This document shows positions 6,837 through 14,984 of a stretch of DNA of 32,076 nt, piece after piece. The stretch lies in assembly GCA_016875025.1 (NCBI GenBank), contig VGSH01000026.1, forward strand, positions 1-32,076. The letters are read 5' to 3'. Each line of letters starts with the position of its first letter. Position 1 is the stretch's first letter. The stretch is from Deltaproteobacteria bacterium (GTDB lineage: Bacteria > Desulfobacterota > WTBG01 > CAIYCZ01 > CAIRTM01). A program made the translations under genes and the position numbers. A model generated the notes under the pieces. That model did no database searches. It was not told the DNA's origin and saw only the letters and a list, made by a program, of their open reading frames with translations.

Positions 6837-7658
6837 ATGACTGATAAACGACGATTTACTCCGCTGCACATCGAGGCGACATCGCTTCCTGATGCCTGGT
6901 TTCAAACCGTGTACCGCTGCGTTGAGAACGGGCGCGATTTTACGATCGATCGCGGCTCGTACGCGGGCCAGAAGCGACTTGAGTTCGACTATATCACCGT
7001 GCACATCCGCTACCCCGGCTCGCGGCCCCTGCTGCCGCAGATCCCCTCGCAGTACAATCTGCCCAACCCGGTGGCCGACGACTACCTTGACGACTACGTG
7101 CCCTATCTCATGACCGGCGCGATGCAGCCCGGCGAATCCTACACCTACGGCCAGCGCATGTGCCGCTATCCGCTTGACCGCGCCTGGCATGAGCACAACA
7201 GCAAAACCAATACCGATATCCTCATCCAGGAGCCGGAGGTGTGGAACAACCCCCAGATCATCATCCGTGACGGCGACGACCTGTTTTTGAACCAGATCGA
7301 ACTTTTAATCTGGACCTACAAGAACAAGGGTTATCGCAACAACCAGATGGTGCTGCAGGTGGCCCACCCGACCGACATGCTGCTGCAGGACCCGCCCTGT
7401 TTGCGCGCCATCGACACCCGCATCCAGGACAACGCGCTGCACTTCATCATCAACTTCCGCTCCTGGGATCTGTGGGGCGGTTTTCCCGCCAACCTGGCCG
7501 GCATGCAGATGATGAAGGAGTATATCGCCTCCGAGATCGGCGTGCAGGACGGCGAAATGATCGTGTGCTCCAAGGGCCTGCACATGTACAACTATGTGTG
7601 GGAACTGGCCGAGTGCCTGCGCGGCAAAACGATCGAAGAATTCCGCGCGGGCAAGTAG
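6837..7658 (+). CDS. thyA: Thymidylate synthase, divergent (archaeal-like) ThyA family
   Basis: This 273-residue protein matches the divergent ThyA group in which the usual motifs are reshaped. The likely nucleophile is C188 in LLQDPPCLRAID. R208-S209-W210-D211 in INFRSWDLWGGFPANLAG corresponds to the RSxD-x-GxPFN phosphate/dUMP motif, and H249/Y251 in GLHMYNYVWE correspond to the H-x-Y motif near the C-terminus. The enzyme methylates dUMP to dTMP with methylene-THF, the same one-carbon intermediate made by the pathway genes downstream. The start at 6837 follows a gagggg ribosome-binding site. It is a single gene with repeats on both sides. Confidence 0.82.
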   Translation: MTDKRRFTPLHIEATSLPDAWFQTVYRCVENGRDFTIDRGSYAGQKRLEFDYITVHIRYPGSRPLLPQIPSQYNLPNPVADDYLDDYVPYLMTGAMQPGESYTYGQRMCRYPLDRAWHEHNSKTNTDILIQEPEVWNNPQIIIRDGDDLFLNQIELLIWTYKNKGYRNNQMVLQVAHPTDMLLQDPPCLRAIDTRIQDNALHFIINFRSWDLWGGFPANLAGMQMMKEYIASEIGVQDGEMIVCSKGLHMYNYVWELAECLRGKTIEEFRAGK

Positions 7659-7724
7659 CCAGCTTCTTAAAACAACCTCTCGGCTAAAGCCGGAACCCAA
7701 ACAAAAAAAACTTTTTGTTCATTT

Positions 7725-7890
7725 CTTTGCTCGCTCCAAAGAAACGAACCAAAGAAAGGGCGCCCAGCAACTCGTCCCGACTAAAGTCGGGATGCCCTCA
7801 CAAAAGACATGTTCACGGCGGCGGCACGAACTCGCACATTCGGGCGCTCAAACAGCGTGCCGCCGGCACCCGTGCCCATGCCTTTTGTTC
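7725..7890 (+). repeat. Long repeat family D, copy 1
   Basis: It begins with a hairpin (tttctttg-ctcgct-ccaaagaaa), continues with gaaagggcgccc, a cccgac-taaa-gtcggg hairpin, then ggcacgaactcgcacatt, gggcgctca and cagcgtgcc. The same order occurs in reverse at 7990-8175. Confidence 0.7.
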
Positions 7891-7989
7891 GGCATCGCTG
7901 CAAACGGGTTTTTAAAACATAGAACCCAAACATACAAAAAAAATGTGTAGATTTTTTTGATTTAGGTTGTGGGTTTTAAACCCCATCGT

Positions 7990-8175
7990 TTCGCAGCCGA
8001 GACGGGTGCATGAGCGCGGATACGAACGGCACGCTGTCTGAGCGCCCAAATGTGCGAGTTCGTGCCGTTCCCGCGATCATGTACCCGGCGAGGGAATCCC
8101 GACCTTGGTCGGGACGCGAAACGCAGGGGCGCCTTTCTTGGGGGTACCCCTTCTTTGGCGGCAAAGAAGGGGTAC
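7990..8175 (-). repeat. Long repeat family D, copy 2 (inverted)
   Basis: Reverse-complement copy of 7725-7890. The gtaccccttcttt-6 nt-aaagaaggggtac hairpin occupies 8144-8175. Its stem is 13 bp and perfect. It ends 48 bp before the dinB start. Confidence 0.75.
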
Positions 8176-8223
8176 GACAAATTTTTTAATTCCTGGATTC
8201 CAGAACCCGCCGGAATAAATGCC

Positions 8224-9396
8224 ATGTGGACTAAAGCAATCATTCATTTAGACATGGACGCCTTCTACCCCGCCGTTGAAGTGCTGGATGACCCTGCGCT
8301 TCGCGGCCGGCCGGTCATCGTGGGCGGCACCAGCCATCGGGGCGTGGTGGCAAGCGCCTCCTACGAGGCGCGCACATTTGGCGTGCGCTCGGCCATGCCG
8401 ATTGCCGAGGCAAGGCGGCGCTGCCCTGAAGGCGTGTACCTTGCGCCCCGCATGCAGCGCTATAGTGAGATCTCGCGCCAGGTATTTGCGATCTTCGAGC
8501 GCTTCACGCCCCTGGTCGAACCGCTGTCGATCGATGAGGCGTTCCTTGACGTGACCGCCTGTGTGCGCCTGTTCGGCTCCCCCCCTGAAATTGCTGCTCA
8601 GATCAAGAGCTGCGTGCGCGAGGAACTGAACCTGACCGTTTCAGCGGGCGTAGCCTCAAATAAATCCGTTGCCAAGATAGCCTCCGATCTTCAAAAGCCC
8701 GACGGCCTGACCGTGGTCGAACCGGGCCGCGAGCGAGAATTCCTGGCCCCGCTGCCGATCGAGCGCCTGTGGGGCGCCGGCCCCGTTACCTGCCGCAGCC
8801 TGCATCTGCTGGGCGTGCAGACCATCGGCGACCTGGTCGGCCTTCCGGTTGACCTGCTCATCGCAAAACTCGGCTTTCAGGGCGAAGCCCTCCACCGGCT
8901 CGCTCAAGGCATTGACGAGCGTGAGGTTGAGACCGCTCAAGAGGCAAAATCGATCGGCAATGAAGAGACGTTTACTGAAGACATACGGGACACAGACACA
9001 GCCCGGCGCGAACTGCTGGCGCTTGCCGTGAAAGTTGCCGCGCGTCTCCGGCATGAGAACGCACGAGGCCGCACCATCTGTTTGAAAGTCAAATATGCCG
9101 ACTTCCGGCAGATCACCCGATCGATCACGATCAACGAACCGGTCGATGACAGCGGCGTCATTTACCGCGAATGCTGCGGCCTTATCGACAAAACCGACAT
9201 CGGCCGCGTTCCGGTTCGGCTGCTGGGCGTAAGCGTTTCCAATCTTTACAGCCCCGAAGCCCCGCACCAGCAAAGCCTCTTTGACGAACAGGGAAGCGAA
9301 CGGAAAACAAAGCGCCTGAACCAGGCCATTGACCGCATTCAGGACGCCTTCGGTAACGGCGCCATCAAACCCGCAACCCTGCTTAAAAAACCCTGA
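8224..9396 (+). CDS. dinB: DNA polymerase IV (Y-family)
   Basis: This 390-residue Y-family translesion polymerase starts IIHLDMDAFYPAVE, with catalytic D10 and the steric-gate region F14-Y15. LSIDEAFLDVT supplies D104 and E105. The little-finger domain follows, and QQSLFDE near residue 356 looks like the sliding-clamp binding motif. Its length suits DinB. The start at 8224 matches where the family begins; the open frame runs upstream into repeat DNA and should not be used. It is a single gene. No LexA-like box is visible near it, and it is flanked on both sides by inverted copies of the same repeat. Confidence 0.95.
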   Translation: MWTKAIIHLDMDAFYPAVEVLDDPALRGRPVIVGGTSHRGVVASASYEARTFGVRSAMPIAEARRRCPEGVYLAPRMQRYSEISRQVFAIFERFTPLVEPLSIDEAFLDVTACVRLFGSPPEIAAQIKSCVREELNLTVSAGVASNKSVAKIASDLQKPDGLTVVEPGREREFLAPLPIERLWGAGPVTCRSLHLLGVQTIGDLVGLPVDLLIAKLGFQGEALHRLAQGIDEREVETAQEAKSIGNEETFTEDIRDTDTARRELLALAVKVAARLRHENARGRTICLKVKYADFRQITRSITINEPVDDSGVIYRECCGLIDKTDIGRVPVRLLGVSVSNLYSPEAPHQQSLFDEQGSERKTKRLNQAIDRIQDAFGNGAIKPATLLKKP

Positions 9397-9408
9397 CGCT
9401 TAAAATCC

Positions 9409-9478
9409 GTACCCCTTCTTTTCCGCCAAAAGAAGGGGTACCCCCAAGAAAGGGCGCCCCGGCGTTTCGCATCCCAGT
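9409..9478 (+). repeat. Long repeat family D, copy 3 (partial)
   Basis: It starts 12 nt after the dinB stop with a perfect 14-bp-stem hairpin (9409-9441, loop ccgcc) and continues cccaagaaagggcgcccc and gcgtttcgcatccc. It is then cut by the MITE-like element that starts at 9487. The hairpin could also act as a terminator, but no T-run follows it. Confidence 0.78.
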
Positions 9479-9486
9479 CCGTCAAA

Positions 9487-9633
9487 CCGGCGCAGAGACT
9501 GTGTCGCAATTCATTTTTTCGGTCATTTCGACCGAAGGGAGAAATCTTTAGTTCAAGAAAATCAACTACTTAAGATTCCTCACATTCGTTCGGAATGACA
9601 TATTTGGCTATTGCGACACAGTCTCTGCGCCGG
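9487..9633. mobile_element. MITE-like element, copy 1, perfect 24-bp terminal inverted repeats
   Basis: This 147-bp element is bounded by perfect 24-bp inverted repeats (9487-9510 and 9610-9633, outer end ccggcgcagagactgtgtcg). Inside is a second imperfect inverted repeat (9522-9548 and 9572-9599). It encodes no protein. A copy at 26142-26281 is almost identical. The size and structure fit a miniature inverted-repeat element moved in trans, although no clear target-site duplication is visible. Confidence 0.82.
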
Positions 9634-9671
9634 AATGACCGATAGAAGCACCTGCTCGCGGGAACGGCATT

Positions 9672-9699
9672 GTAGGGGCGACCGGCCGGTCGCCCCTAC
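9672..9699. repeat. Perfect 28-bp REP-like palindrome
   Basis: A perfect palindrome with outer ends gtaggggc/gcccctac and a ccggccgg centre. It shares its ends with the palindromes at 15786-15813 and 18808-18835 and with the one inside the RAYT gene. Confidence 0.8.
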
Positions 9700-9743
9700 G
9701 CAGCGAAACGATGGGGTTAAAACCCTGAAAGCTAAAATCAGCT

Positions 9744-9832
9744 GCAGGCCGGACAAAGCAGTGCGTGTCCGGCAGCATAGGAGAGATATAAAACGCCGGA
9801 CACTCCGCCACGGCGGATTAGTCCGGCCTACA
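9744..9832. repeat. Long hairpin repeat (aggccggac family), copy 1
   Basis: Outer arms caggccggac and gtccggcct, with inner gtccggca and cgccggacactccgc. A second copy lies at 25020-25106. Confidence 0.7.
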
Positions 9833-10000
9833 GCCTTTTCGCAAGTACTCCCAAAAACAGGATCATCCCCCGATTTTTCACAGCCCTATCAAAACCCTAT
9901 CAAAACCCTTGACGCCCCCCCCGGTTAGGTATATTTTTCTTAAATTTTTAGCCCGCAAAGACGGGGCTCTAACAGATTGTTAAAAAAGTCTTTTTATAAA

Positions 10001-10146
10001 GGCTGTTCAAAAATGCACAGATGCAAGACGCGCGCGGTCTCCGACACCTGCTTGCAGGCAGTTATGAGGAATGAGGCGTACTTCTCCCGTACGCCGCAGT
10101 GACGAATGACGAGCGCAACGCAGCAGATGGGCGTTTTTCAACAGCC
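10001..10146. repeat. R element 1 (ggctgttcaaaaatg ... tttttcaacagcc)
   Basis: An inverted-repeat-ended element with the internal core gaggaatgaggcgtac, a ggcgtac/gtacgcc hairpin, then gcagtgacgaatgacg and agcgcaacgcagcagatggg. It ends 20 bp before cysM. Similar elements precede folD, acsD and acsC. Confidence 0.8.
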
Positions 10147-10166
10147 GGCTGCATGAAAGGCAGGCC

Positions 10167-11075
10167 ATGAGCATTCTCGCGGGCATAGGCAACACCCCGG
10201 TGGTTGAACTCACCAGCATGAACCCCAATCGCCGGGTGCGCATACTGTGCAAACTCGAAGGCAACAACCCCGGCGGCTCGGTCAAGGACCGGCCCGCATA
10301 CTACATGATTAAAGAAGCTGAAAAAAGCGGGCAGCTGACACATGACAAGGTTATCCTCGAGCCAACCTCAGGCAATACGGGTATCGCCCTTGCCATGATC
10401 GGCGCGGCCAAGGGCTACAAAGTTGTGCTGTGCATGCCGGGCTGCGTAAGCATGGAGCGCAAGGGCATTCTGGAAGCTTACGGCGCCACGGTCATACTGA
10501 CCCCGCCAAAAGAGGCTACCGACGGCGCGATCCGGCGCGCCCACCAGATCGTCGGCGAACATCCGGAAAAATACTACATGCCCAACCAGTTCAGCAATCC
10601 CAACAATTATCTGGCGCACTATGAAACCACCGGTCCGGAAATTTCAAGCCAGACCAGCGGGGAAATCGACGTGTTCGTTGCCGGCATGGGCACAACCGGA
10701 ACCCTTATGGGTGTGTCGCGCTACTTCAGGGAGAAAAAGCCCGGCGTGCGCATCGTCGGCGTTGAGCCGCGTCCCGGGCACGCGATCCAGGGCCTGAAGA
10801 ACATGCAGGAGGCGATCGTGCCGGAAATCTACGAGCAAAACCGCCTGGATGAAAAAATCACCATCGACGATGAGCTCGCCTTTGACACCTGCCGCTCTCT
10901 GGCCCTGACCGAGGGCATTTTCGCCGGCATGTCAAGCGGAGCCGCTGTTGCCGGGGCGCTCAAACTGGCCGCCGACATGTCGAGCGGCACGATTGTGACG
11001 CTGATCTGCGACCGCGGCGACCGCTACCTCACCACGGCCCTGTTCCGCTCAACCTGCTCGAAATGCCCTCCGTAA
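10167..11075 (+). CDS. cysM: Cysteine synthase, CysM type
   Basis: This 302-residue PLP enzyme of the O-acetylserine sulfhydrylase family makes cysteine from an activated serine and a sulfur donor. The PLP lysine is K40 in NNPGGSVKDRPA. TSGNTGIALAM (about 67-77) binds substrate, and GTTGT (about 176-180) binds the cofactor phosphate. The overall match, including AHYETTGPEI and the ending ICDRGDRYLTTALF, is closer to CysM than CysK. The start has an aggcagg site. The gene stands alone between R element 1 and the fhs promoter. Its link to the acetyl-CoA genes is positional only. Confidence 0.9.
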   Translation: MSILAGIGNTPVVELTSMNPNRRVRILCKLEGNNPGGSVKDRPAYYMIKEAEKSGQLTHDKVILEPTSGNTGIALAMIGAAKGYKVVLCMPGCVSMERKGILEAYGATVILTPPKEATDGAIRRAHQIVGEHPEKYYMPNQFSNPNNYLAHYETTGPEISSQTSGEIDVFVAGMGTTGTLMGVSRYFREKKPGVRIVGVEPRPGHAIQGLKNMQEAIVPEIYEQNRLDEKITIDDELAFDTCRSLALTEGIFAGMSSGAAVAGALKLAADMSSGTIVTLICDRGDRYLTTALFRSTCSKCPP

Positions 11076-11083
11076 AAAGCGGT

Positions 11084-11112
11084 TTGACAAAACCACACCG
11101 GCGAAATATACT
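11084..11112 (+). promoter_or_regulatory. Strong sigma70-type promoter of fhs
   Basis: Perfect TTGACA (11084-11089), a 17-bp spacer and TATACT (11107-11112). Transcription would start near 11119, giving a leader of about 150 nt before fhs. It is the best promoter I find in the Wood-Ljungdahl cluster and probably drives fhs-acsV-cooC. Confidence 0.75.
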
Positions 11113-11271
11113 GCCTTCCCTATATATATAGTCGTGCAGCATAATGGTGCCCGCTGCGCCATGTGGGCTGGACACCTGTTTGCGCTGATTGTCAGGCGTT
11201 CAATCTGCGGATTGCTCCCATTCCCACACGAAGCACAAAGCTGAAGTACAGTACGAAAAAGGAACCATCCC
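11113..11271 (+). other. About 150-nt fhs leader with a possible small ORF
   Basis: The leader starts AT-rich (tatatatatag) and then contains an ATG at 11161 that opens 27 codons ending at 11244, without a good ribosome-binding site. I recognise no riboswitch class. The fhs ribosome-binding site aaagga lies just before 11272. Confidence 0.35.
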
Positions 11272-13035
11272 ATGCCTTATGATCCGCGCACATTGCAGGA
11301 CTGGCAGATATCAGAGGCGGCTGAAGAAAATATGCCCGATCACGGCCGCATGCGTGACATGCTGGGCCTTGAAGCGGGCGAGCTGCTGCCCATGGGCCGG
11401 CTGGCAAAGCTTGATTTCATGCGCATCATCGAGCGCCTGCGGGGCAAGCCCGACGGCAAATATATTGAAGTTACCGCCATTACGCCGACCCCGCTCGGCG
11501 AGGGCAAAAGCACGACCTCGATCGGCCTGATCGAGGGCCTGGGCAAGCGCGGCAAAAGTGTGGGCGGCGCCCTGCGCCAGCCCTCGGGCGGCCCCACCAT
11601 GAATGTCAAGGGCACGGCTGCCGGCGGCGGTAACGCGCTGCTGATCCCCATGACCGAGTTTTCACTTGGTCTGACCGGCGACATCAACGACATCATGAAC
11701 GCGCACAATCTCGCCATGGCCGCCCTGACCGCGCGCATGCAGCATGAACGCAACTACTCAGACGAGCAGCTCCTGCGCCTGAGCGGCATCCGCCGCCTTG
11801 ATGTCGACCCGACCCGGGTTGAGTTCGGCTGGGCCCTGGACGTGTGCGCCCAGAGCCTGCGCAACATCATCATCGGCATCGGCGGCCGCACCGACGGTTT
11901 TACCATGCAGTCGAAATTCGGCATCGTAGCCGCATCCGAGTGCATGGCGATCCTGTCGATTGCGCGCAACCTGGCTGATCTGCGCGAACGGCTCGATAAA
12001 ATAACGGTGGCGTTCGACAAGCAGGGCCGGCCGGTCACCACCGGCGACCTCGAGGTGGGCGGCGCCATGGCCGCCTGGATGCGCAATACCATCAACCCAA
12101 CGCTGCTGTGCACGGCCGAATACCAGCCTTGCATGGTACATGCCGGCCCGTTCGCCAACATCGCCGTGGGTCAGTCATCCATCATCGCCGACCGCATCGG
12201 GCTGAAGCTGTTTGACTATCACGTGACCGAAAGCGGATTTGCCGCCGACATCGGGTTTGAAAAATTCTGCAATGTGAAATGCCGCCTGAGCGGGCTCAAG
12301 CCCCATGTATCGGTTCTGACCGCCACGATCCGGGCGCTGAAAATGCACGGCGGGGGATCGGCGGTCATTCCGGGCAAGGCCCTGCCAGAGGAATACACCC
12401 GTGAGAATCTACGCCTGCTGGAGCAGGGCCTGTGCAACATGGTGCACCATATCGGCATCCTGAAAAAAGCCGGGATCACGCCGGTGGTGTGCATCAACAC
12501 GTTCTGCACGGACACGAAGGCCGAGATCGCCATGGTTAAAAAAGCGGCCGAGGCGGCAGGAGCCCGCTGCGCCGCAAGCGAGCACTGGCTGCGCGGCGGC
12601 GAGGGCGCGCTGGAGCTGGCTGACGCGGTGATCGAGGCCTGCGGGGAGAAAAACGATTTCACCTTCATGTATCCGCTCGAGATGAAGCTGCGCGACCGCG
12701 TGGAGATGATCGCGCGCGATATCTACGGCGCCGACGGTGTGTTCTGGGAGCCCGAAGCCCTGCAGAAAGCGAAGATATGTGAAAACGATCCGCAGTACGC
12801 CGACTACGCCACCCTGATGGTTAAAACCCATCTGAGCCTGAGCCATGACCCCTCGCTCAAGGGTGTGCCCAAGGGCTGGGTGCTGCCGATCAGGGACATA
12901 CTGATTTTCTCGGGCGCGCGTTTTCTGTGCCCCTGCGCGGGCTCCATCAGCCTGATGCCCGGCACGGGTTCGAACCCGGCGTTCCGCCGCATCGACATTG
13001 ATACCAAAACCGGCAAAGTCCACGGTTTGTTTTAA
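11272..13035 (+). CDS. fhs: Formate-tetrahydrofolate ligase
   Basis: This 587-residue enzyme uses ATP to join formate to tetrahydrofolate, giving 10-formyl-THF, the entry step of the methyl branch. The nucleotide-binding loop is [12 protein letters not shown] (71-82). The conserved [18 protein letters not shown] and [21 protein letters not shown] blocks follow, with [16 protein letters not shown] near the C-terminus. The length is normal to slightly long for the family, with about 30 extra N-terminal residues. It has its own strong promoter and an aaaggaacc site. acsV follows after only 2 nt. Confidence 0.98.
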   Translation: MPYDPRTLQDWQISEAAEENMPDHGRMRDMLGLEAGELLPMGRLAKLDFMRIIERLRGKPDGKYIEVTAITPTPLGEGKSTTSIGLIEGLGKRGKSVGGALRQPSGGPTMNVKGTAAGGGNALLIPMTEFSLGLTGDINDIMNAHNLAMAALTARMQHERNYSDEQLLRLSGIRRLDVDPTRVEFGWALDVCAQSLRNIIIGIGGRTDGFTMQSKFGIVAASECMAILSIARNLADLRERLDKITVAFDKQGRPVTTGDLEVGGAMAAWMRNTINPTLLCTAEYQPCMVHAGPFANIAVGQSSIIADRIGLKLFDYHVTESGFAADIGFEKFCNVKCRLSGLKPHVSVLTATIRALKMHGGGSAVIPGKALPEEYTRENLRLLEQGLCNMVHHIGILKKAGITPVVCINTFCTDTKAEIAMVKKAAEAAGARCAASEHWLRGGEGALELADAVIEACGEKNDFTFMYPLEMKLRDRVEMIARDIYGADGVFWEPEALQKAKICENDPQYADYATLMVKTHLSLSHDPSLKGVPKGWVLPIRDILIFSGARFLCPCAGSISLMPGTGSNPAFRRIDIDTKTGKVHGLF

Positions 13036-13037
13036 TT

Positions 13038-14984
13038 ATGAAAAACGTTACCGTACAATTTACACCCCTTGATGTGCGCGTGAGCGTCCCGCAGGGGACA
13101 ACCGTACTTGACGCGGCCATGGAGGCCGGCGTGCACATCAACGCCGCCTGCGGCGGCCAGGGAACCTGCGGCCGCTGCCGCGTGCGGCTCGTTTCCGGCA
13201 CGGTTGACTGCGCTCCGGGCGGACTTCTCGCTGCGCAGGATATTGAAGAGGGCTTCCGCCTGGCCTGCGGCACGCGGGTCATGAGCGATGCGACCATTGC
13301 GCTCATCCACACTTCAAAGCTTGAAGCGCCGCCGCAGGAGCTTCGCACCGGCCGCGCTGCCGCGCCCGACCTCGCTAGTGCGTGCGAAGGTCCCCCGGCT
13401 GTGCGAAAGGTGTGCGTCACAATCGATGCGCCCTCGCTGACCGACACGGCCTCGGACGCTGCCCGGCTCATGCGCGCTTTAAAGCAGCAGCACGGATTCG
13501 ACCCCCTCGCGCTTGATCCCGCGGTCCTGCATGAACTGCCGGAAGCAGTGCGCTCAGGCAACAGGCTTGTAACGGTTACGCTTGAGCCGCTCACGTGCCA
13601 GTCGCCGCCCGGCAACGGGGCCGGGCCTGCGCCGCTGCTGAGCATCATCCGCGTTGAGCCGGACGATACGACACCGCAGACCTTCGCAATTGCCATTGAT
13701 ATAGGAACCACGTCGCTGTGGGGCAGGCTGCTTGATCTGCGCACCGGCGAAGCAATCGCGCTTGCATCTCATTACAACCCCCAGATCAAATACGGCGACG
13801 ACGTGATCACCCGCATGGTGCAGGCCCAGAAGCCAGGCGGTCGTGCGCTGCTGCAGCAGGCCGTACTTCAAGGCCTGAACAGTATTATCGACTCACTTAT
13901 TCGCGATGCGGGCATTGAGCCCGCATGCATATCGCATGTCATCGCAGCCGGCAACACGGTCATGAGCCACCTTTTGCTCGGCCTTGAAACCAGATACATC
14001 CGCCAGGCGCCCTACACGCCGGTCGTCAATATGTTTCCGCCGCTCAGGGCGCAGCTGCTCGGCCTGCGCGTGCCGGCCGGAATCCCGCTGCAGCTTTTCC
14101 CGGCCGTGGCAGCCTATGTTGGCGGCGACATCGTTGCCGGCGTACTGGCCTCCGGCCTCTCGACGCGCCCCGAATTGTGCCTGTTTATCGATATCGGCAC
14201 CAACGGCGAGATCGTGCTGGGCAACCGGGACTGGCTGATGACGGCCTCCTGCTCAGCCGGCCCGGCATTTGAGGGCGGAGGTCTTCGCTGCGGCATGCGC
14301 GCAGCGCCCGGCGCGATCGAGCGCCTGCACATCGATCCTGCAACGCTTGAACCGATGATCATCACGGTCGCACACGCTGCGGCCCGGGGCATCTGCGGCT
14401 CAGGCGCCATCAGCATCCTGGCCTGCTTTCTGACAACCGGCATTATCGACCAGAACGGACGTTTCAACACACAGTGCTCATCACCGCGCATCAGAAAAGG
14501 CCCTGACGGCATGGAATTCGTGCTCAGCAAAGCCGAGGAAAACGGCAACGAAGACGTGGTCATTACCGAGCCCGACATCAACAACCTGCTGCGGGCCAAG
14601 GCCGCCATGTTCGCCGGATACCAGTGCCTGCTTGAAAAGGCCTCGCTTGGCTTTGAGGATCTGCAGCAGGTTATTATCGCCGGCGCGTTCGGTGATTTTC
14701 TTAACGTGCGCGAGGCCATCACTATCGGACTGCTGCCTGATATCGCGCCTGAGCGCTTCGTCTTCATCGGCAACGCGTCCCTGCTGGGCGCGCAGATGGC
14801 CTGCCTGTCAGGCGCCATGCTTGCCGATGCCGGGCGCATCAGCCGCAACATGACCAATATTGAGCTCAGCGACGACAGCTCATTTATGGACCGCTACGTG
14901 GCCGCAATGTTCCTGCCGCACACGGACGCGCGCCTGTTCCCGAATGCAGTCTTTCCGTCGGCACGCGCGGGAGCAGCCCAATGA
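13038..14984 (+). CDS. acsV: Corrinoid protein reactivating ferredoxin (RACo/AcsV)
   Basis: This 648-residue protein returns the corrinoid iron-sulfur protein to the active Co(I) state in an ATP-dependent way. The N-terminal [2Fe-2S] ferredoxin domain has C38, C44, C47 and C77 (AACGGQGTCGRC ... RLACG). A middle linker domain follows. From about residue 216 comes the ASKHA-type ATPase domain (IAIDIGTTSLWG, FIDIGTNGEIVLG, AAGNTVMSHLLLG), usually labelled DUF4445. It overlaps cooC by 4 bp and follows fhs almost directly, so these three form one transcript. The role follows from the family and is strongly supported by context. Confidence 0.95.
   Translation: MKNVTVQFTPLDVRVSVPQGTTVLDAAMEAGVHINAACGGQGTCGRCRVRLVSGTVDCAPGGLLAAQDIEEGFRLACGTRVMSDATIALIHTSKLEAPPQELRTGRAAAPDLASACEGPPAVRKVCVTIDAPSLTDTASDAARLMRALKQQHGFDPLALDPAVLHELPEAVRSGNRLVTVTLEPLTCQSPPGNGAGPAPLLSIIRVEPDDTTPQTFAIAIDIGTTSLWGRLLDLRTGEAIALASHYNPQIKYGDDVITRMVQAQKPGGRALLQQAVLQGLNSIIDSLIRDAGIEPACISHVIAAGNTVMSHLLLGLETRYIRQAPYTPVVNMFPPLRAQLLGLRVPAGIPLQLFPAVAAYVGGDIVAGVLASGLSTRPELCLFIDIGTNGEIVLGNRDWLMTASCSAGPAFEGGGLRCGMRAAPGAIERLHIDPATLEPMIITVAHAAARGICGSGAISILACFLTTGIIDQNGRFNTQCSSPRIRKGPDGMEFVLSKAEENGNEDVVITEPDINNLLRAKAAMFAGYQCLLEKASLGFEDLQQVIIAGAFGDFLNVREAITIGLLPDIAPERFVFIGNASLLGAQMACLSGAMLADAGRISRNMTNIELSDDSSFMDRYVAAMFLPHTDARLFPNAVFPSARAGAAQ

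Larger units (their letters stand above)
7659..8223. other. Gene-free stretch filled by two inverted repeat copies
   Basis: Between thyA and dinB there is no gene; open frames here are repeat sequence. It holds two oppositely oriented copies of a roughly 160-180 bp element (7725-7890 and 7990-8175) separated by an AT-rich centre near 7920-7965. Confidence 0.7.
9397..10166. other. Gene-free 770-bp repeat cluster
   Basis: No gene is visible. In order it holds a partial family D repeat, a MITE-like element, a perfect 28-bp palindrome, a long imperfect hairpin and an R element that ends 20 bp before cysM. Open frames here are repeat sequence. Confidence 0.75.

Noticed and set aside
8050-8223. 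Upstream extension of dinB to 8050
   Set aside because: The added residues come from the inverted repeat; DinB proteins begin at IIHLDMDAFY, so 8224 is the sensible start.
9409-10146. Possible CRISPR array because many repeats are close together
   Set aside because: The repeats belong to different families, differ in size and orientation, and have no regular spacers; no cas gene is present.
11113-11271. Tetrahydrofolate or cobalamin riboswitch in the fhs leader
   Set aside because: I could not find the conserved cores of either class; only an unexplained leader can be claimed.
12955-12985. ggttcgaaccc word resembling a tRNA T-arm
   Set aside because: It lies inside fhs in the conserved [10 protein letters not shown] coding block; no acceptor, D or anticodon arm can be drawn around it.
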